64,000 nt of DNA from assembly GCA_034359265.1 (NCBI GenBank), contig CP136892.1, positions 13,440,501 to 13,504,500 of the forward strand, written 5' to 3'. Within the stretch, counting starts at the first letter, position 1. Every line of letters begins with the position of its first letter. Below are positions 1 to 11,022 of this stretch, one piece after another. The stretch comes from Canna indica. Taxonomy: Eukaryota; Streptophyta; Magnoliopsida; Zingiberales; Cannaceae. The notes beneath the pieces are model-generated. The model saw only the letters and a list, made by a program, of their open reading frames with translations. It searched no databases and was not told where the DNA came from. Both the position numbers and the translations under genes were made by a program.

Positions 1-34
1 CTTCTTCTCCACTTCCTCCACTAGGAGACGTTTG

Positions 35-560
35 ATTCTTTTTGTGTATGTTATCACTGATGATACAAATGGGATACAAATGCTTAAGTCTTGCTTATAT
101 TAGAAATTAGAAATTACAGACTAAGGACTTGGGTGACTTAAAATACTTCCTCGATATTAAAGTAGCTCGGTCATGAAGAGTTATCTATATTTCCCATAGG
201 GAATATTTACTTAACATGTTATATGAGGCAGATATATTGGAGGCTTGACTAGTAGACACACCCATGGACCCAAATATAAACTTTGGTACTAGGACTAGGA
301 GAATCCTTAATCCATTTCGGTCATAATAGGTAAGTTGAATTACAAGGCATACTATTTTATTCAGTCAATTTTTTGAGTCACCTTGCGAGAGTCACTGCCT
401 CACTGGGAAGCTGCATTAAGAATTATTTATTATCTTAAGACTTCTCAAGGAAGAGGACTCCTTTATTATGACATGGGACACCTACAAGTGACAAGCTACT
501 ATGATATTGATTGGGCAAGCTCACCTACAATCATACCTCAAGATATTTTGTGATGCTTTA
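35..560 (+). pseudogene. Decayed Ty1/copia RT - RNase H fragment
   Basis: Translated in shifting frames, this stretch gives copia reverse transcriptase C-terminal motifs: a YVDD-like block altered to YVITDD, then KDLGDLKYFLDIKVARS at about 127-175. These are followed by the connection to RNase H (VGKLNYKAYY, TSQGRGLLYYDMGHLQV). Stop codons and frameshifts show it is dead. Neither LTR is visible. It probably lies in an intron or flank of the minus-strand kinase gene whose first exon is at 2419-2778. Confidence 0.8.
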
Positions 561-590
561 GGTGTTCAATATTTTGGATAAAAGTCTTTA

Positions 591-1791
591 GGGCCCGTTT
601 GTTTTGCAAAAAAGTAGAGGACTGGACTAGATTTCGAATAGTGTTCCCTGTTTGTTTTGCAAAATTAACCTTGGGACAGGACACCAAAACTATTCGGGAC
701 AGGATTTAACATCATTTTGGTGTACCGAGAAATCTCTCGGTACACTGAATTGGAGCGGAGGACATGAGTGGAAAAAGACACAATTATCCCCCAAAAAACT
801 CTCATCCCTTCTACCGACTCATCTCTCCCACTCTCGATCACTATCCTTCCCTTTCGCACCCGACTCCACCTCACCCCTACGCCGGCATGCAGGCGCTCCT
901 TCTCCCCTCCATGGACGGCCTCCATCTCTCGTCCCCGTCCTCTCTTCTGGCTCCCCAGCAACGCCGCGCTCTCCGTCGGCCCGCTGTTGTCGGCGCCTCT
1001 GCCGCCGCTACATGCAGGGAGACGGACCCGAAGAAAGAGGGTGGTAATCACGGCCAAAGGTGGCCCCCTTCGCAACATCCTCGTCGGCGGCGGCACCCGG
1101 AAGAACTCCAAGCGCTCCACCTCCTCTGCTGCTGCTTCCAACTCCAAGCCCTCAAATCGCCCTAAACCCTCCTCTCACATCTCCGAGCTCCCCAATACCG
1201 AGCCCCTCTCTGTTCTCTACTCACCGCTCGACCCCCGACAGCCACATGGTAGACATGCCAGGAAGCTTCAGCTCGCTGCTGCTGGCGTGAGACAGGAATT
1301 GTAAAGCTTGGCTGGAAATGGCAGCGCGCTGTCGCTGCCGGTGGAGAGCTTCGATAGGTTGGAGGGCGACTCGGGATGTTGGGTTGTGGCGTGGACTGAT
1401 CTCGCCATTTACAATCCATGGACTGAGTTGAGAACGTGGAGAGTGAGGTCCACAATTTCCATCCTTGACATTTGCAAGGCAGCATGTTGTTGCTCTTAGT
1501 TTGGAGAATTTGTTTGGACTTGTCAATGGATGCATGAGCAGTGAAGTCAATGACTCTTAATGGATGCATGCTAAAATTGAATTTGAGCATTAAAAATATT
1601 CAATGGTATTTTGGTCATATTGTCTTGTACATGACTATATTTTAGCGAACCAAACATAGGACGGGACTGGATATCATGTCCTGTTCTTGACGAAACAAAT
1701 ATGGTATAACTGCTGTCCCGAGACACCTGGTGTTCTGTCCTTGTCCTTGTCTGGTGTCCTGTGACGAGCAATTTGCAAACCAAACGGCCCC
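591..1791. mobile_element. Tourist/PIF-Harbinger-like non-autonomous element (Pack-MITE)
   Basis: The left end reads GGGCCCGTTTGTTTTGCAAA. The complement of the right end reads GGGGCCGTTTGGTTTGCAAA. The element is flanked by the trinucleotide TTA on both sides (588-590 and 1792-1794), the target preference of the PIF/Harbinger superfamily. It sits inside a local repeat (CAATATTTTGG..AAA.TCTTTAATC). Uninterrupted copies of that repeat near 2068-2110 and 2250-2300 act as empty sites and support a clean TTA duplication. No transposase is present. The GC-rich middle carries a gene fragment resembling a Dof transcription factor. Confidence 0.82.
1040..1445 (+). pseudogene. Captured Dof zinc-finger gene fragment
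   Basis: One frame reads KGGPLRNILVGGGTRKNSKR at about 1055-1114, followed by a Ser-rich run. This matches the C-terminal half of the plant Dof domain, where RYWTKGG.LRN.PVGGG.RKN is the usual pattern. Downstream, PNTEPLSVLYSP and, in another frame, GNGSALSLPVESFDRLEGDS then WTDLAIY resemble Dof tail segments; this is less certain. The Cys-rich first half of the Dof finger is not recognisable and there are frame breaks, so it is not a working factor. It lies wholly inside the TIR element at 591-1791, which suggests capture from a host gene. Confidence 0.7.
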
Positions 1792-1923
1792 TTAATCTAT
1801 TCAAGACTTTTGCCTCAAAGTTTTGAACAAGTTCAAAACTCACAAATAAAATTAATTTGTTATATATGTTTCATGTGACATAAAATTAGTCCTAAGCACT
1901 ACAATATATATATATATATATGA

Positions 1924-2101
1924 GCAACAACGTCTTCTAGTTAGATCAAACTTTTAGTGCTCAGGAGATCAAATTTTTAATGTTCAATATTTTGGACAAA
2001 AATCTTTAATCGGCAACAACGTCTTCTAGTTAGATCAAACTTTTAGTGCTCAGGAGATCAAATTTTTAATGTTCAATATTTTGGACAAAAATCTTTAATC
2101 G
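1924..2101. repeat. 89 bp tandem duplication
   Basis: Two almost identical 89 bp units start at 1924 and 2013, each opening with GCAACAACGTCTTCTAG. A third, diverged copy is recognisable around 2215-2285. The same sequence type flanks the MITE at 591-1791, so this is an older local repeat array into which the MITE inserted. Confidence 0.85.
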
Positions 2102-2418
2102 GTTCAAGTCTTGAACAATTAACAATTTTAAAAATTAAAAATGTTAAATTTAAATTCATTATATCTATTTCATATGACATCATCTTAATTCTAAGCATTC
2201 CAAAAAATATATGTGAGCAACAGTTCTCTAGTTTAATTAAATATTTAGTATTTTAAAATTTGGACAAAAGTCTTTAATTTGTTTAAGACTTTGCACGAAA
2301 ATCTTTAACAACTTCAAAACTTCAAAATATTAAATTTTAATTTATTATGGGAGGGAATATAATAAAACTGAAAAATAGCACAGCAGAGGAACTTTAAAAA
2401 AAGATAAAACTGAAAAAC

Positions 2419-2778
2419 CTTTTCGAGCTTTTCATAGCAATCGGCGCTTTTGGAGATCAAATCAGCGAGCACCTCGGGGGGAACATTTCGAACCAGCCAC
2501 TCAGGCAATCCGCGAACCAACTCATCTTCCCCACCATCGACCGTCCTCACCGGTTGCGGCGGCGGCGGCGGCGGCAAGGCCACCGCTCTACCCTCGTTCT
2601 CTCCGTCCCCCGACGAAGCCCTTCCTCCTCCTCCACCTCCGCGCCCGTCCTCGGGCATGAGTTGGTGCTTGAAGGCGTCGCGGGCGGAGAGGTAGTCGCC
2701 TTCGCGCTTCCTGGCGTCGAGGCCGCTGCCTTGGGAGGGGGATCCCATGGAGGGGCCCTTAGCCAGGACGCAACCCAT
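2419..2778 (-). CDS. CDKC-like protein kinase, first exon only
   Basis: This exon encodes 120 residues. It opens MGCVLAKG, a Gly2/Cys3 N-myristoylation and palmitoylation type start shared by plant CDKC-like kinases of the At1g54610/At1g18670 class. It then has a low-complexity Gly- and Pro-rich linker and ends with GLPEWLVRNVPPEVLADLIS then SADCYEKLEK. That is the conserved segment just before the glycine loop (GQGTYSNVYKA) of this family. The frame hits a GT donor (AAAAG/GTTTTT) right after EKLEK, at phase 0. The kinase domain itself must lie beyond position 1: the 2.4 kb to the left hold only transposon and repeat DNA, so intron 1 exceeds 2.4 kb, or the gene is truncated. Identification is by motif only. 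Confidence 0.75.
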
Positions 2779-3812
2779 GGAGGCGGGACGACGTCGGATC
2801 GGGGAGAGGAGGGTTCGGGGCAGCGGGGGAGGCGGAAGAGAGCGCAGGGCGACATGGAGAAGGGAGGAAGGACGAGAGCGCAGGCCGCAGTGATAACGAG
2901 GGGGTTGTCATCTGCCGGCCTTGTTTTCGTCGGGAATTACTATGTGGAGTGGCGGTTCGTTCTCTTGTTTTAGTTTGTTTTGTTGTTAATTTGGCGAGCG
3001 ACGACGACGACAACCAGGTGGAATTCGGATAACTCCTGAAGCCGTCCCCAAAAAAATATCCTCGAAGCCGTTGCTGCGACAGCTGTACCGTTCTTTTCTT
3101 CAGCTGCTGCGCGCATTCTGCGTCCAATTGGCATTGTAACGCAATGTGGTTTCTTTTGGGGCAATATAAAAGTTTTAATTAAAATAATAATAATAACAGG
3201 TGTCATAATTAAAAAATAACGATGAATAAAAGACCATCCAGCATTAAGATTGAAGAGTGATCACCCTCTATATTAATGATAGATAGCACGATTGAGGATA
3301 ATATTTGTATATTATCTATAAATTTAAAATTTAATTTTTAATATAATTATTTATTGTGATTTTTTTTTTAATTTAAAAAATTTAATTGAGTAATACAGTT
3401 GATGATAACATATTACATATTATTTTGAGATTTATGATTCAAATCATAAAATGATCATTTATTATTATGTTTTATCTTTGTTTTAAATATATTTTAAAAA
3501 AAATGTGATCGGTTCATCACATTTCATCATTGTGATGTATATGTTATTGATTGGTTCAGACCTTTACAAGCATTTATTAGAATAGAAACTAATATATATA
3601 TAAAAGACTAAAACTCTATGTTGTCTTTTTCCTTCTCATTTCATCATTGTCAAGATAACTTTGTTCGAAGTTGAGGTGACATCTAAACAAGAGAAAACAT
3701 ATATACCACGTATGGTAATTAATTAAGGGGGTCACAATTGATTGAACCATTAACTAATTATTGTAGAAGCACTATGCAAGAATTAAATTCATGCGACCTC
3801 TTTGATGTTTTA
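2779..3812. other. Upstream region of the kinase gene; no further gene seen
   Basis: The first 350 bases are GC-rich and would include the 5' leader and core promoter of the minus-strand kinase gene. From about 3140 the DNA turns AT-rich with oligo-A/T runs. I find no convincing TATA box, RNA gene or coding region here. Confidence 0.5.
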
Positions 3813-3821
3813 TATTTTATA

Positions 3822-5533
3822 GGAAAAATTATAGTTATGAACCCTACCGTTTCCTCCAATTTTAGTTTTAATTCTTATAATTTTAAAATTTTGATTTTAG
3901 TCCCCACACTTTACTTCCGTTTAGAATTTGATCTCTACCGTCAAATAAGATTTAAACGACGCTGACGTGAATAATATGTGCTGACTAGACAATGCTGACG
4001 TGGAGCCTATATGGATCAACTTTGTAAATTATATGTACTAAAATTAAAATTTTATAAACTATGATGACTAAAATCAAAATTTTATAAATTATATGGATTA
4101 CAATTAAAATTTAATTAATTATTTTTTTCTAATAAATATAAAAAAATTACATGATATTTTTTAAATTTATTTATAAATAAATATAATATTTAAAAATATT
4201 AAAATTGAGCAAACTTTTTACCGATTAAGATAATTTATTTTGGATTTTATTTTAAAAAGAGCGATGACATATTTATATATTTAGTAGGGGTGAGCACGGG
4301 TCGGGACGTCCCGGCCGTCCCGATCTAGCCCGACCCGAAAAGTCAGGACAAATCCTATCCCGGTTCAAAATCGGGACGGGACCGAGACAAATATGTCTGT
4401 CCCGATTAAAATCCGTGACGATACAAAAAAATTAGGATTATCCTGTCCCGGTCCGGTTTATAATATAAGTAATATTAAATATATAATATTATTTTTTTAA
4501 AAAAAATATTAATTATTTTAACATATATATTATTTTTATTTTGTAAAAAATCAATATTAATAAATTTGAGACGTCCAGGTCCGGTCCCGAATTTTTCGGA
4601 GCGGGACAAAATCGGGATGCTTCTTATTGGGGATCGAAACGGGCCAGGATTTGGTATGTCCCAGTCCCGTCCCGGTTTTGAGTCGGGACGCAAATATGCG
4701 TCCCAATTTCGGTCCCGAATACGAAGCATCCTGATTTTGTCCCGCTCCAAAAAATTCGGGACCGGACCAGGACGTCACAAATTTATTAATATTGGTTTTT
4801 TTATAAAATAAAAACAATATCTCCGTTACAATAATTAATATTTTTTTCTTAAAAAATAATATTATATATTTAATATTACTTATATTATAAATCGGGCTGG
4901 GACGAGAGAATCCTGATTTTTTTTATCAACCCGGTCTCGTCCCGATTAAAATTTTTTAATCGGGACGAACATATTTATCTTGGTCCCGCCCCGATTTTGA
5001 ACCGAGACGGGATTTGTCCCGACTTTTCAGGTCGGGCCAGATCGGGACGTCTCGACCTGTGCTCACCCCTACTAAATATATAAACATTGTCATCGCTCTT
5101 TTTCAAAATAAAATCCAAAATAAATCACCTTAATCAATAAAAAGTTTGATCAATTTCAATATTTTAAAATAATATAGTTATTTATAAATAAATTTAAAAA
5201 ATATCATGTAATTTTTTATATTTATTAGGAAAAATAATTAATTAAATTTTGATTTTAGTCCCTATAGTTTATAAAATTTTGGTTTTAGTCCACATAGTTT
5301 ATAAAATTTTGATTTTAGTGTCTATAGTTTACAAAGTTGGTCCCTACAAGCTCCATGTCAGCATTGTCCAGTCAGCACATATTATCTATGTCAGAACCGT
5401 TTAAATCTTATTTGACGGTAGGGATCAAATCCTAAACGAAAGTAAGTGTGAGGATTAAAATCCAAATTTTAAAACTATAGGGACTAAAATCAAAATTGAA
5501 AAAAACTGTAGGGACCAAAACTACGATTTTCCC
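3822..5533. mobile_element. 1.7 kb fold-back Mutator-like element
   Basis: The two halves are inverted copies of each other over essentially the full 1712 bp, with the axis near 4677. The ends read GGAAAAATTATAG and, on the complement of the right end, GGGAAAATCGTAG. A perfect 9 bp duplication, TATTTTATA, flanks it (3813-3821 and 5534-5542). Long TIRs plus a 9 bp duplication are typical of Mutator-like elements. The outer arms carry repeated phrases of the type TTTTGATTTTAGTCC. There is no coding capacity. The inner arms are described separately. Confidence 0.88.
4285..5071. mobile_element. Paired hAT-MITE-like arms inside the fold-back element
   Basis: The sequence starts TAGGGGTGAGCACGGGTCGG and ends with the inverted match (CCGACCTGTGCTCACCCCTA, with small differences). 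It is full of short CGGGACG / CGTCCCG words. TAGGGGTG ends with CGG-rich interiors are seen in many plant hAT-type MITEs. The 8 bp on each side (ATATTTAG and CTAAATAT) are inverted complements rather than direct repeats. The pair therefore does not look like one simple insertion with its own target duplication. Confidence 0.65.
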
Positions 5534-5689
5534 TATTTTATATTACAAGTCATTCAAGAATACACATAATACAAAAGACTACTTAGCTCTCTTAGCTTAG
5601 CCCTAATTAAGATACGCTTCAATCAAAGCTTGTGTAAGAAATTGGGAACTAAGTAAAGTCGAACAAGTGGCACCTCAAAAATAATTAGA

Positions 5690-8156
5690 CAGTGAGATGA
5701 GATCTATTGATTGCCAGGAGAATGCAGGTGGCAGAGGGCGACTGTTTGCCTAGGTGTTCCGTTGGAGTTCGCCCTTCCTCTACTTCTTTAGGCAAGCTTC
5801 CTAGCGAGTGGACAGACGATTCGGCGGCGGCGCTCGTCTGCAGTTCCTCGGGCACCGAGTGACCTGCACTCTCGTTAACCTCGTCATCGTCGCCATGTTT
5901 CTCCCAGTCGGCCTGCTCTCTTTGCACCTAAGGGGTCCATGTCAGCATCTTTGTCGACGGTGCCAAAGCATTTCGTTGTCTCCTCTTTAGTTTGGCATCC
6001 CCGGACTTCCCGCGATTAGACAGCCGCCAGCTCGCATCCGGATCCTTCGACATCTAAGGATGCCCTCCTCCAGGACTTATTCCGAGGTAGTCCAGGATCT
6101 CTCGTCTCGATCACCTGCTAGCTATAGCTTTTTGCAAAATTCCCACAACTGTCACAGGTTCTTTTCGACATCATGGCACTATTGCTGATTTCATCCCAAA
6201 GCTGATAGAGCAAAATAAATGTTTTCGTTGCTTGTCAGTCGGACATTTCGCTTCACGATGCTCCTCTAACGTGAGATGCTACCTCTGTAGGAGGCCTAGA
6301 CACCATAGTGGCACCTATCCTTGGGCCTCCTCACCATCTGGAAAATCCCTACACGATCCTCATCTTATATCTGCTCATGTGCCACTTGTCCTCAAATCCA
6401 CGCCTATTGTTTCTGAGAACCCGCCTTCACCTCTTTCTCCTACCTCCCTCGCGTCAACTATGGCAACCAATCGCCCATTGCGCATGCAATCCTTCGTGAT
6501 TTAATCAACTCTCACTAGGGAAGGGATGGACCTTCTTCGACGCAAGGGCATTTGTGTGTGTCCAATAGGATCATGTTGCCCTAGCGATCGGATTAGTAGC
6601 TATATCAATGCTTGCTTCCCTGGGTTTGAGGGTGATGCTCTTCTATGAAAAATCAAGGTGTTGGATGACGGGAGTATGTTGCTGCTTTGCCCCCTCCTCT
6701 TTTGCCAAATCCTCTTTGTTAGGCTGGAATTATATCTCGGTGCAGTCGGGCGTCCTTCAATTCGAGGATTGGGAATTCAACGCCCATGGGATGCCGATCC
6801 ACTACAGCTGCTGGTGGAGCTTAGCATTAGAGGACTTCCCTTGGCTGGCCGCCATTACTGGTCCCTTCACTACACTTGTAGGAGTAGATCGTGCTTCGCT
6901 CTCTTGGACTGGCATCCAAGACTGTCGAGTGCAAGTTGCCTGCCATCATCTCGACAAAATCCCTTAATTTGTTGAAATGCATGTTGATGGACGCGCTGAC
7001 ACTCAAGGTGGATATTCGCTAGTCTCGGTGGTTCGATCCGACAATCGATAGCTCGAGACTGGGGGAGGATCTTCGTGCTCGGAGTCCTTTGCGTCATGAA
7101 TCTTCCTCTTCGACGGCTACTGCCTCCACCCCTTCAAACTCTCAAATGAGGACGAGATCCATTGGTCGTAGCAGCGGAACCCCGCCTTCGGGTGCTACCT
7201 CGACGCTGCATGGATCGTCAGGTGCACACAAATCCATGAACTCGAAGGTTGCCTTTGGGCTAGGCTCGGGTTTGGTCCCTGGCGATATTCAAGTCTGTTT
7301 TGCACCTCTTTCGGCATGACGCCTACCTTGATGCAGACTGTTGGCCCTTCTTCGGGGCTGGCACCTCAGTCTCATTTCCGTCTCATCCCCACGACAGATT
7401 TGTCATTTTGTTGGGGAGTGGGACCTTGTTTCGGTGGGTTAGTGCTATCTTTGGGGGTGCTTTGTGGATACGATTGGGCCCACTTCTTTGGTCCAGCTGC
7501 CCTCCTTTCTCGGACAGCCAACTGCTCGGCTTTCTGTGGGCCAGTTTGGGTCACCTTCTGCTAGGCCGCCTGCTGTTGGGCCTATTGGGAGACCAACTTT
7601 GGGACACTTGCCCTTCTTTCTCGAACCGCCTATAGCATCCTGTTGCATCCCCTTCAGACTCGATCGTCGCTTGCTCCTCTCTCTAGGCCCGGAAAGCACG
7701 CTTGGCCCAATCAGCAATCCTCTGACTTTTTCGATGGTTGGCTTCCTCGGCATGAATCTCAATGTTTCACTTCAACGTCCCTTGCGTCCCCAAATCGTGG
7801 AGGATTCTAGCAGTCCCACCTTGCGGCCCATCGAAATTGCATCTGTAGTCGGCTCCTTCCCCGCGCCTGTTGTTCTAGGCCGTTCGGACGACGACCGCAA
7901 TGTTGAGCGCTCCCCGCCACTTATGCATGGTGCCCCTATTTCAACCTTGTTGCGCAAGAGCCCTTGCCCGAAGGGTAAGCTCGACAGTGCAAGCTCCACC
8001 TTGGATCGTGCAATGAAAAGAAAGGAGTTGCTCCTCTGCCCCCCTACAACCGTGGTTGACTTCGGCGACATTCATCAGAATGGCCATGTAACGACATTAA
8101 TCTCAAATGGAGGTGGGGATTTGTTGACTATGAGCACTTCTAAACTGTCGGCGTGA
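5690..8156 (+). pseudogene. LINE (L1-type) ORF1 remnant with CCHC zinc knuckle
   Basis: At about 6206-6320 one frame reads NKCFRCLSVGHFASRCSSN followed by CYLCRRPRHHSGTY. The first is a complete CX2CX4HX4C knuckle; the second has Tyr in place of the last Cys. Two CCHC knuckles near the middle of ORF1 are usual in plant L1-like LINEs. Downstream to 8156 is a Ser/Pro-rich open frame (7464-8156) that may be the ORF1 tail. It precedes the endonuclease in the expected order. Stops and frameshifts are present, and the 5' border is a guess. Confidence 0.65.
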
Positions 8157-8319
8157 TTGAATAGCTTGGGCTTCAAAGATATATATGAGGTTGTGTGTGA
8201 CCTCATCAAGGCCAAGGAGGCCTTAATCCAGCATTAGCTATTTCTATGTTAGGCCTTTTGATGCGGAATGATGCCGCAGTTACTGTTGGCCGATGGGTGT
8301 TTGTGTTTGTGTTTTATGA

Positions 8320-9065
8320 CTAGTGTTGTATTTTGGAATGTGTGCGGGCTTTGTTGGCCCAATAAGCATGTTTATGCTGAAGTATCTTATTAACTATGTT
8401 TGATGCTCCATCTTATGTGTGAATGAATCTAAGATTTAAGTGTTCGGCGATTTTTGGATACAACGGGTCCTGGGACGTGCAAATTTTGATTTCACATTTC
8501 GAAATGCGACGGGTCTTTCCGGTGGACAATTCACTGTGTGGGATCGAGACTTGTGGGAGGGGAAGCTTTCCTCTAGAGGCCTTCACTATCTTTGTTGCAT
8601 TCTACTTTGTCGACGTTCGAGTCGTAGGTTCGTATCTTCAACCTCTACATGCCACCTAGAAGGAGTGAGAGGGCTCCATTCTGGATCGAACTTGAGCAAA
8701 TACTTTAGGATCAAACTTTTGAAACGATTATTGGAGGAGATTTCAATGTAACTCGCTCTATTGAGGAAAGGCACAACTATCGAGGAAATGAATGGGATTT
8801 GACGCGGTTCTCCAATATTATTGTGGACTCTAATTTCCTATACTTGCCGATTTTTGGGAGACGCTTCACGTGGTGCAATAACCATGTAGTGTCGGCCTCT
8901 GCCCAGCTAGACTGCATCCTTGTCGGCACCAATCTCTTAGACTCACTGTCGTCCTATAGGGTGAAGGTTGGTAGCCCGCGGCTCTCAGATCATGCACCAT
9001 TAATTCTCATTCTAGATGCCCATTTTTCGAGACCAAAATTTCGGATTGAACACTTTCTAGGTTGA
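8320..9065 (+). pseudogene. LINE ORF2 apurinic endonuclease domain, decayed
   Basis: Motifs of the L1 endonuclease appear in order across three frames: VVFWNVCGL near 8325, ILCVNESKI near 8410 (catalytic Glu), IGGDFNVTRSIEERHN near 8735, LPIFGRRFTWCN near 8850 and SPRLSDHAPL near 8975. This fixes the family. At least two frameshifts and several stops mean no product. It joins directly to the RT region downstream. Confidence 0.82.
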
Positions 9066-10510
9066 AGAATTCCTCCTTCAAAGACGTCATTACGGATTCA
9101 TGGTCTATCCCAGTAGACCATCTCAGGTTGGGTTAAATTTCCACTTCAACTTGGCTAGTAAAGTGTAGAAGTCTAAGATCGTCACTTCGTTCTTGGAGCC
9201 AAAACATCAATCTGACGAAAAGGGTCCACATTTTGGAAGTGGAAAAGCTTCTCGAGGATCATATTGCCCTTGCGGAAGGTGACCAAGTGAGTATTGACGA
9301 TCCTACATTTTCAATTAATTATTTGCGTGCTCAATTGGACGATTGCTATGATGTGGAAAATACTTACTGGTGGCAAAGGGCTAAAGCACGTTGGTTAGCC
9401 GACGGTGGCAGAAATACGAAGTTTTTTCACTCGGGCAGATCGCGAAAAAACTACATCACAACTCTCTCGATTGATGGCAGAATCTTCGATAGCGAAAGAG
9501 ATATAGCTAGCGCATTCTCTTCATTCTTAAGAAGCTCCATGGGCACAACCTCACATAGTTGTCTCTCTCGGGATTGGAATCGTATTTATCCTTCTACAAA
9601 TATTGATCTTTCGGGTTTTGTTGTGCCTTGCTCGGAGTCTGAAATCTTAGCGAACATCAAATCTCTTGGAAAGGACAAAGCCCCAGGTCTAGACGGGCTC
9701 ACTGCGGAGTTCTTTTTACACACTTGAGATATTATCAGTTTGGATGTCACAAATGTTTTAAACGAAATTATGTTTGGAGAGGGAGATCTCAGCAGATTGA
9801 ACAAATCCTTCATTGTGCTTATCCTTAAGTCTATCGGTGCTAATTCACCTTCTCAGTTTAGGCCCATCAGCCTCACTTCGAGCATATGCAAGATTTTCTC
9901 CAAGATTCTATCCACACGGTTGAGCCCTTTATCGAGCTACTAGTTGATGAGTCACAATGTGCTTTCATGAAAGGCAGATCGACACTCGACAGTTACATGA
10001 CTGCTTCTGAGCTAATTCACTTATGTAAGAGGACAAATTTTGAAGTGTTGTTAATTAAATTAGACATGGAGAAAGCCTTCGACTGTATAAACTGGGAATT
10101 CCTTCTTCAACTGTTGAGTGGTCGTGGCTTTCCCCCTTTATGGATCGGTTGGATCTCACGTATCTTACATTCGAGCGAATCAACCGTTCTGGTAAACAAA
10201 AACCCGGGACCGTGGTTCATAAACAAGGAAGGTCTTCAACAGGGCGACCCTCTCTCCCCCTACCTCTTCATCCTAGTGGCCAACGTGTTAGCCAAATTCA
10301 TGACTTTCGCTTGATCCCAGTACCTCATCCGCGGTGTGAAGCTAAATGACAATCTGGATGTTGCAAATTTGAAATTTGCGGATGATTTCCTCGTCTTCAC
10401 AAGAGGCAGCAAGGAAGATATCCTAAACCTCAAGATCCCGCTCTTTGGTTTCAAACTGATGTCAAGTCTTCATGTCAACTTTTCCAAAACTTCTGTCACT
10501 TATTGTTCCC
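9066..10510 (+). pseudogene. LINE ORF2 reverse transcriptase, decayed and 3' truncated
   Basis: The linker motif WWQRAKARWLADGGRNTKFF precedes KAPGLDGLTAEFF, FRPISLTSSICKIFSKIL, AFMKGRSTLD, IKLDMEKAFDCINWEFL, GLQQGDPLSPYLFIL and FADDFLVF. These are the ordered RT blocks of plant L1 LINEs, with the FADD catalytic box still intact. A stop and frameshift near 9727 and another near 10314 break the frame. The match ends near 10510, before the thumb and the C-terminal region, where an unrelated repeat begins. There is no poly-A tail, so the 3' end was lost. Confidence 0.88.
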
Positions 10511-10529
10511 GCTTGAGAGTCGGGGTCTT

Positions 10530-11022
10530 CCGATATGGTCTGGTGTACCTCAGTATTTGGTTCAACACCGGCGGGGGCCCTGTAAAAGACACCCCGACGC
10601 CCAAGTTAGGGTGACTCCAAGGTGGAGGTTACGAAAAATAGAACTTAGGGTTACCTGGGTGTGCCACGTCCATATATATTGCAGGTGGAGGTGATCATGC
10701 TGCTTGGTAATCTCGCTAGGATTGTTGCCCAGAATGGGTCGAGGCCAATACCGGAGATGACGAGTTTATGGTGGTATGTCCCTCGTGATAAACGGTGGGT
10801 GGTATGTCCCTCAGGATGACGAGTCCATGTTTGGCCGGGTGGGTCCCTTGGATGTGGCCGCCTGACTTAGCGTGAGTCTGGCTCAAAGGCGTTTCTTGGG
10901 CGAGGCCGGGTGGTTTGGTTCAGAGTGAATGGTGGGAAGTTGTTGGGCATAATCCGATCGGGCCCAATAGTTCTAGTCCAGTTCAGAGCCCCTAAGCTTG
11001 GTCGGAGTCTGGAAGACTATGT
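10530..11022 (+). mobile_element. Gypsy-like LTR fragment (possible Tat lineage)
   Basis: The stretch contains the phrase GACACCCCGACGCCCAAGTT and other GC-rich text that resembles LTRs of plant Tat-type gypsy elements; this is a family impression, not an alignment. It stops at the solo LTR that starts at 11023. Its continuation is probably at 14123-14199, 15755-15854 and from 17475 on. Confidence 0.4.

Noticed and set aside
2450..2973. Plus-strand open frames opposite the kinase exon
   Set aside because: They are mirror images of the GC-rich kinase exon and its leader. The minus frame has the family motifs and a matching splice site.
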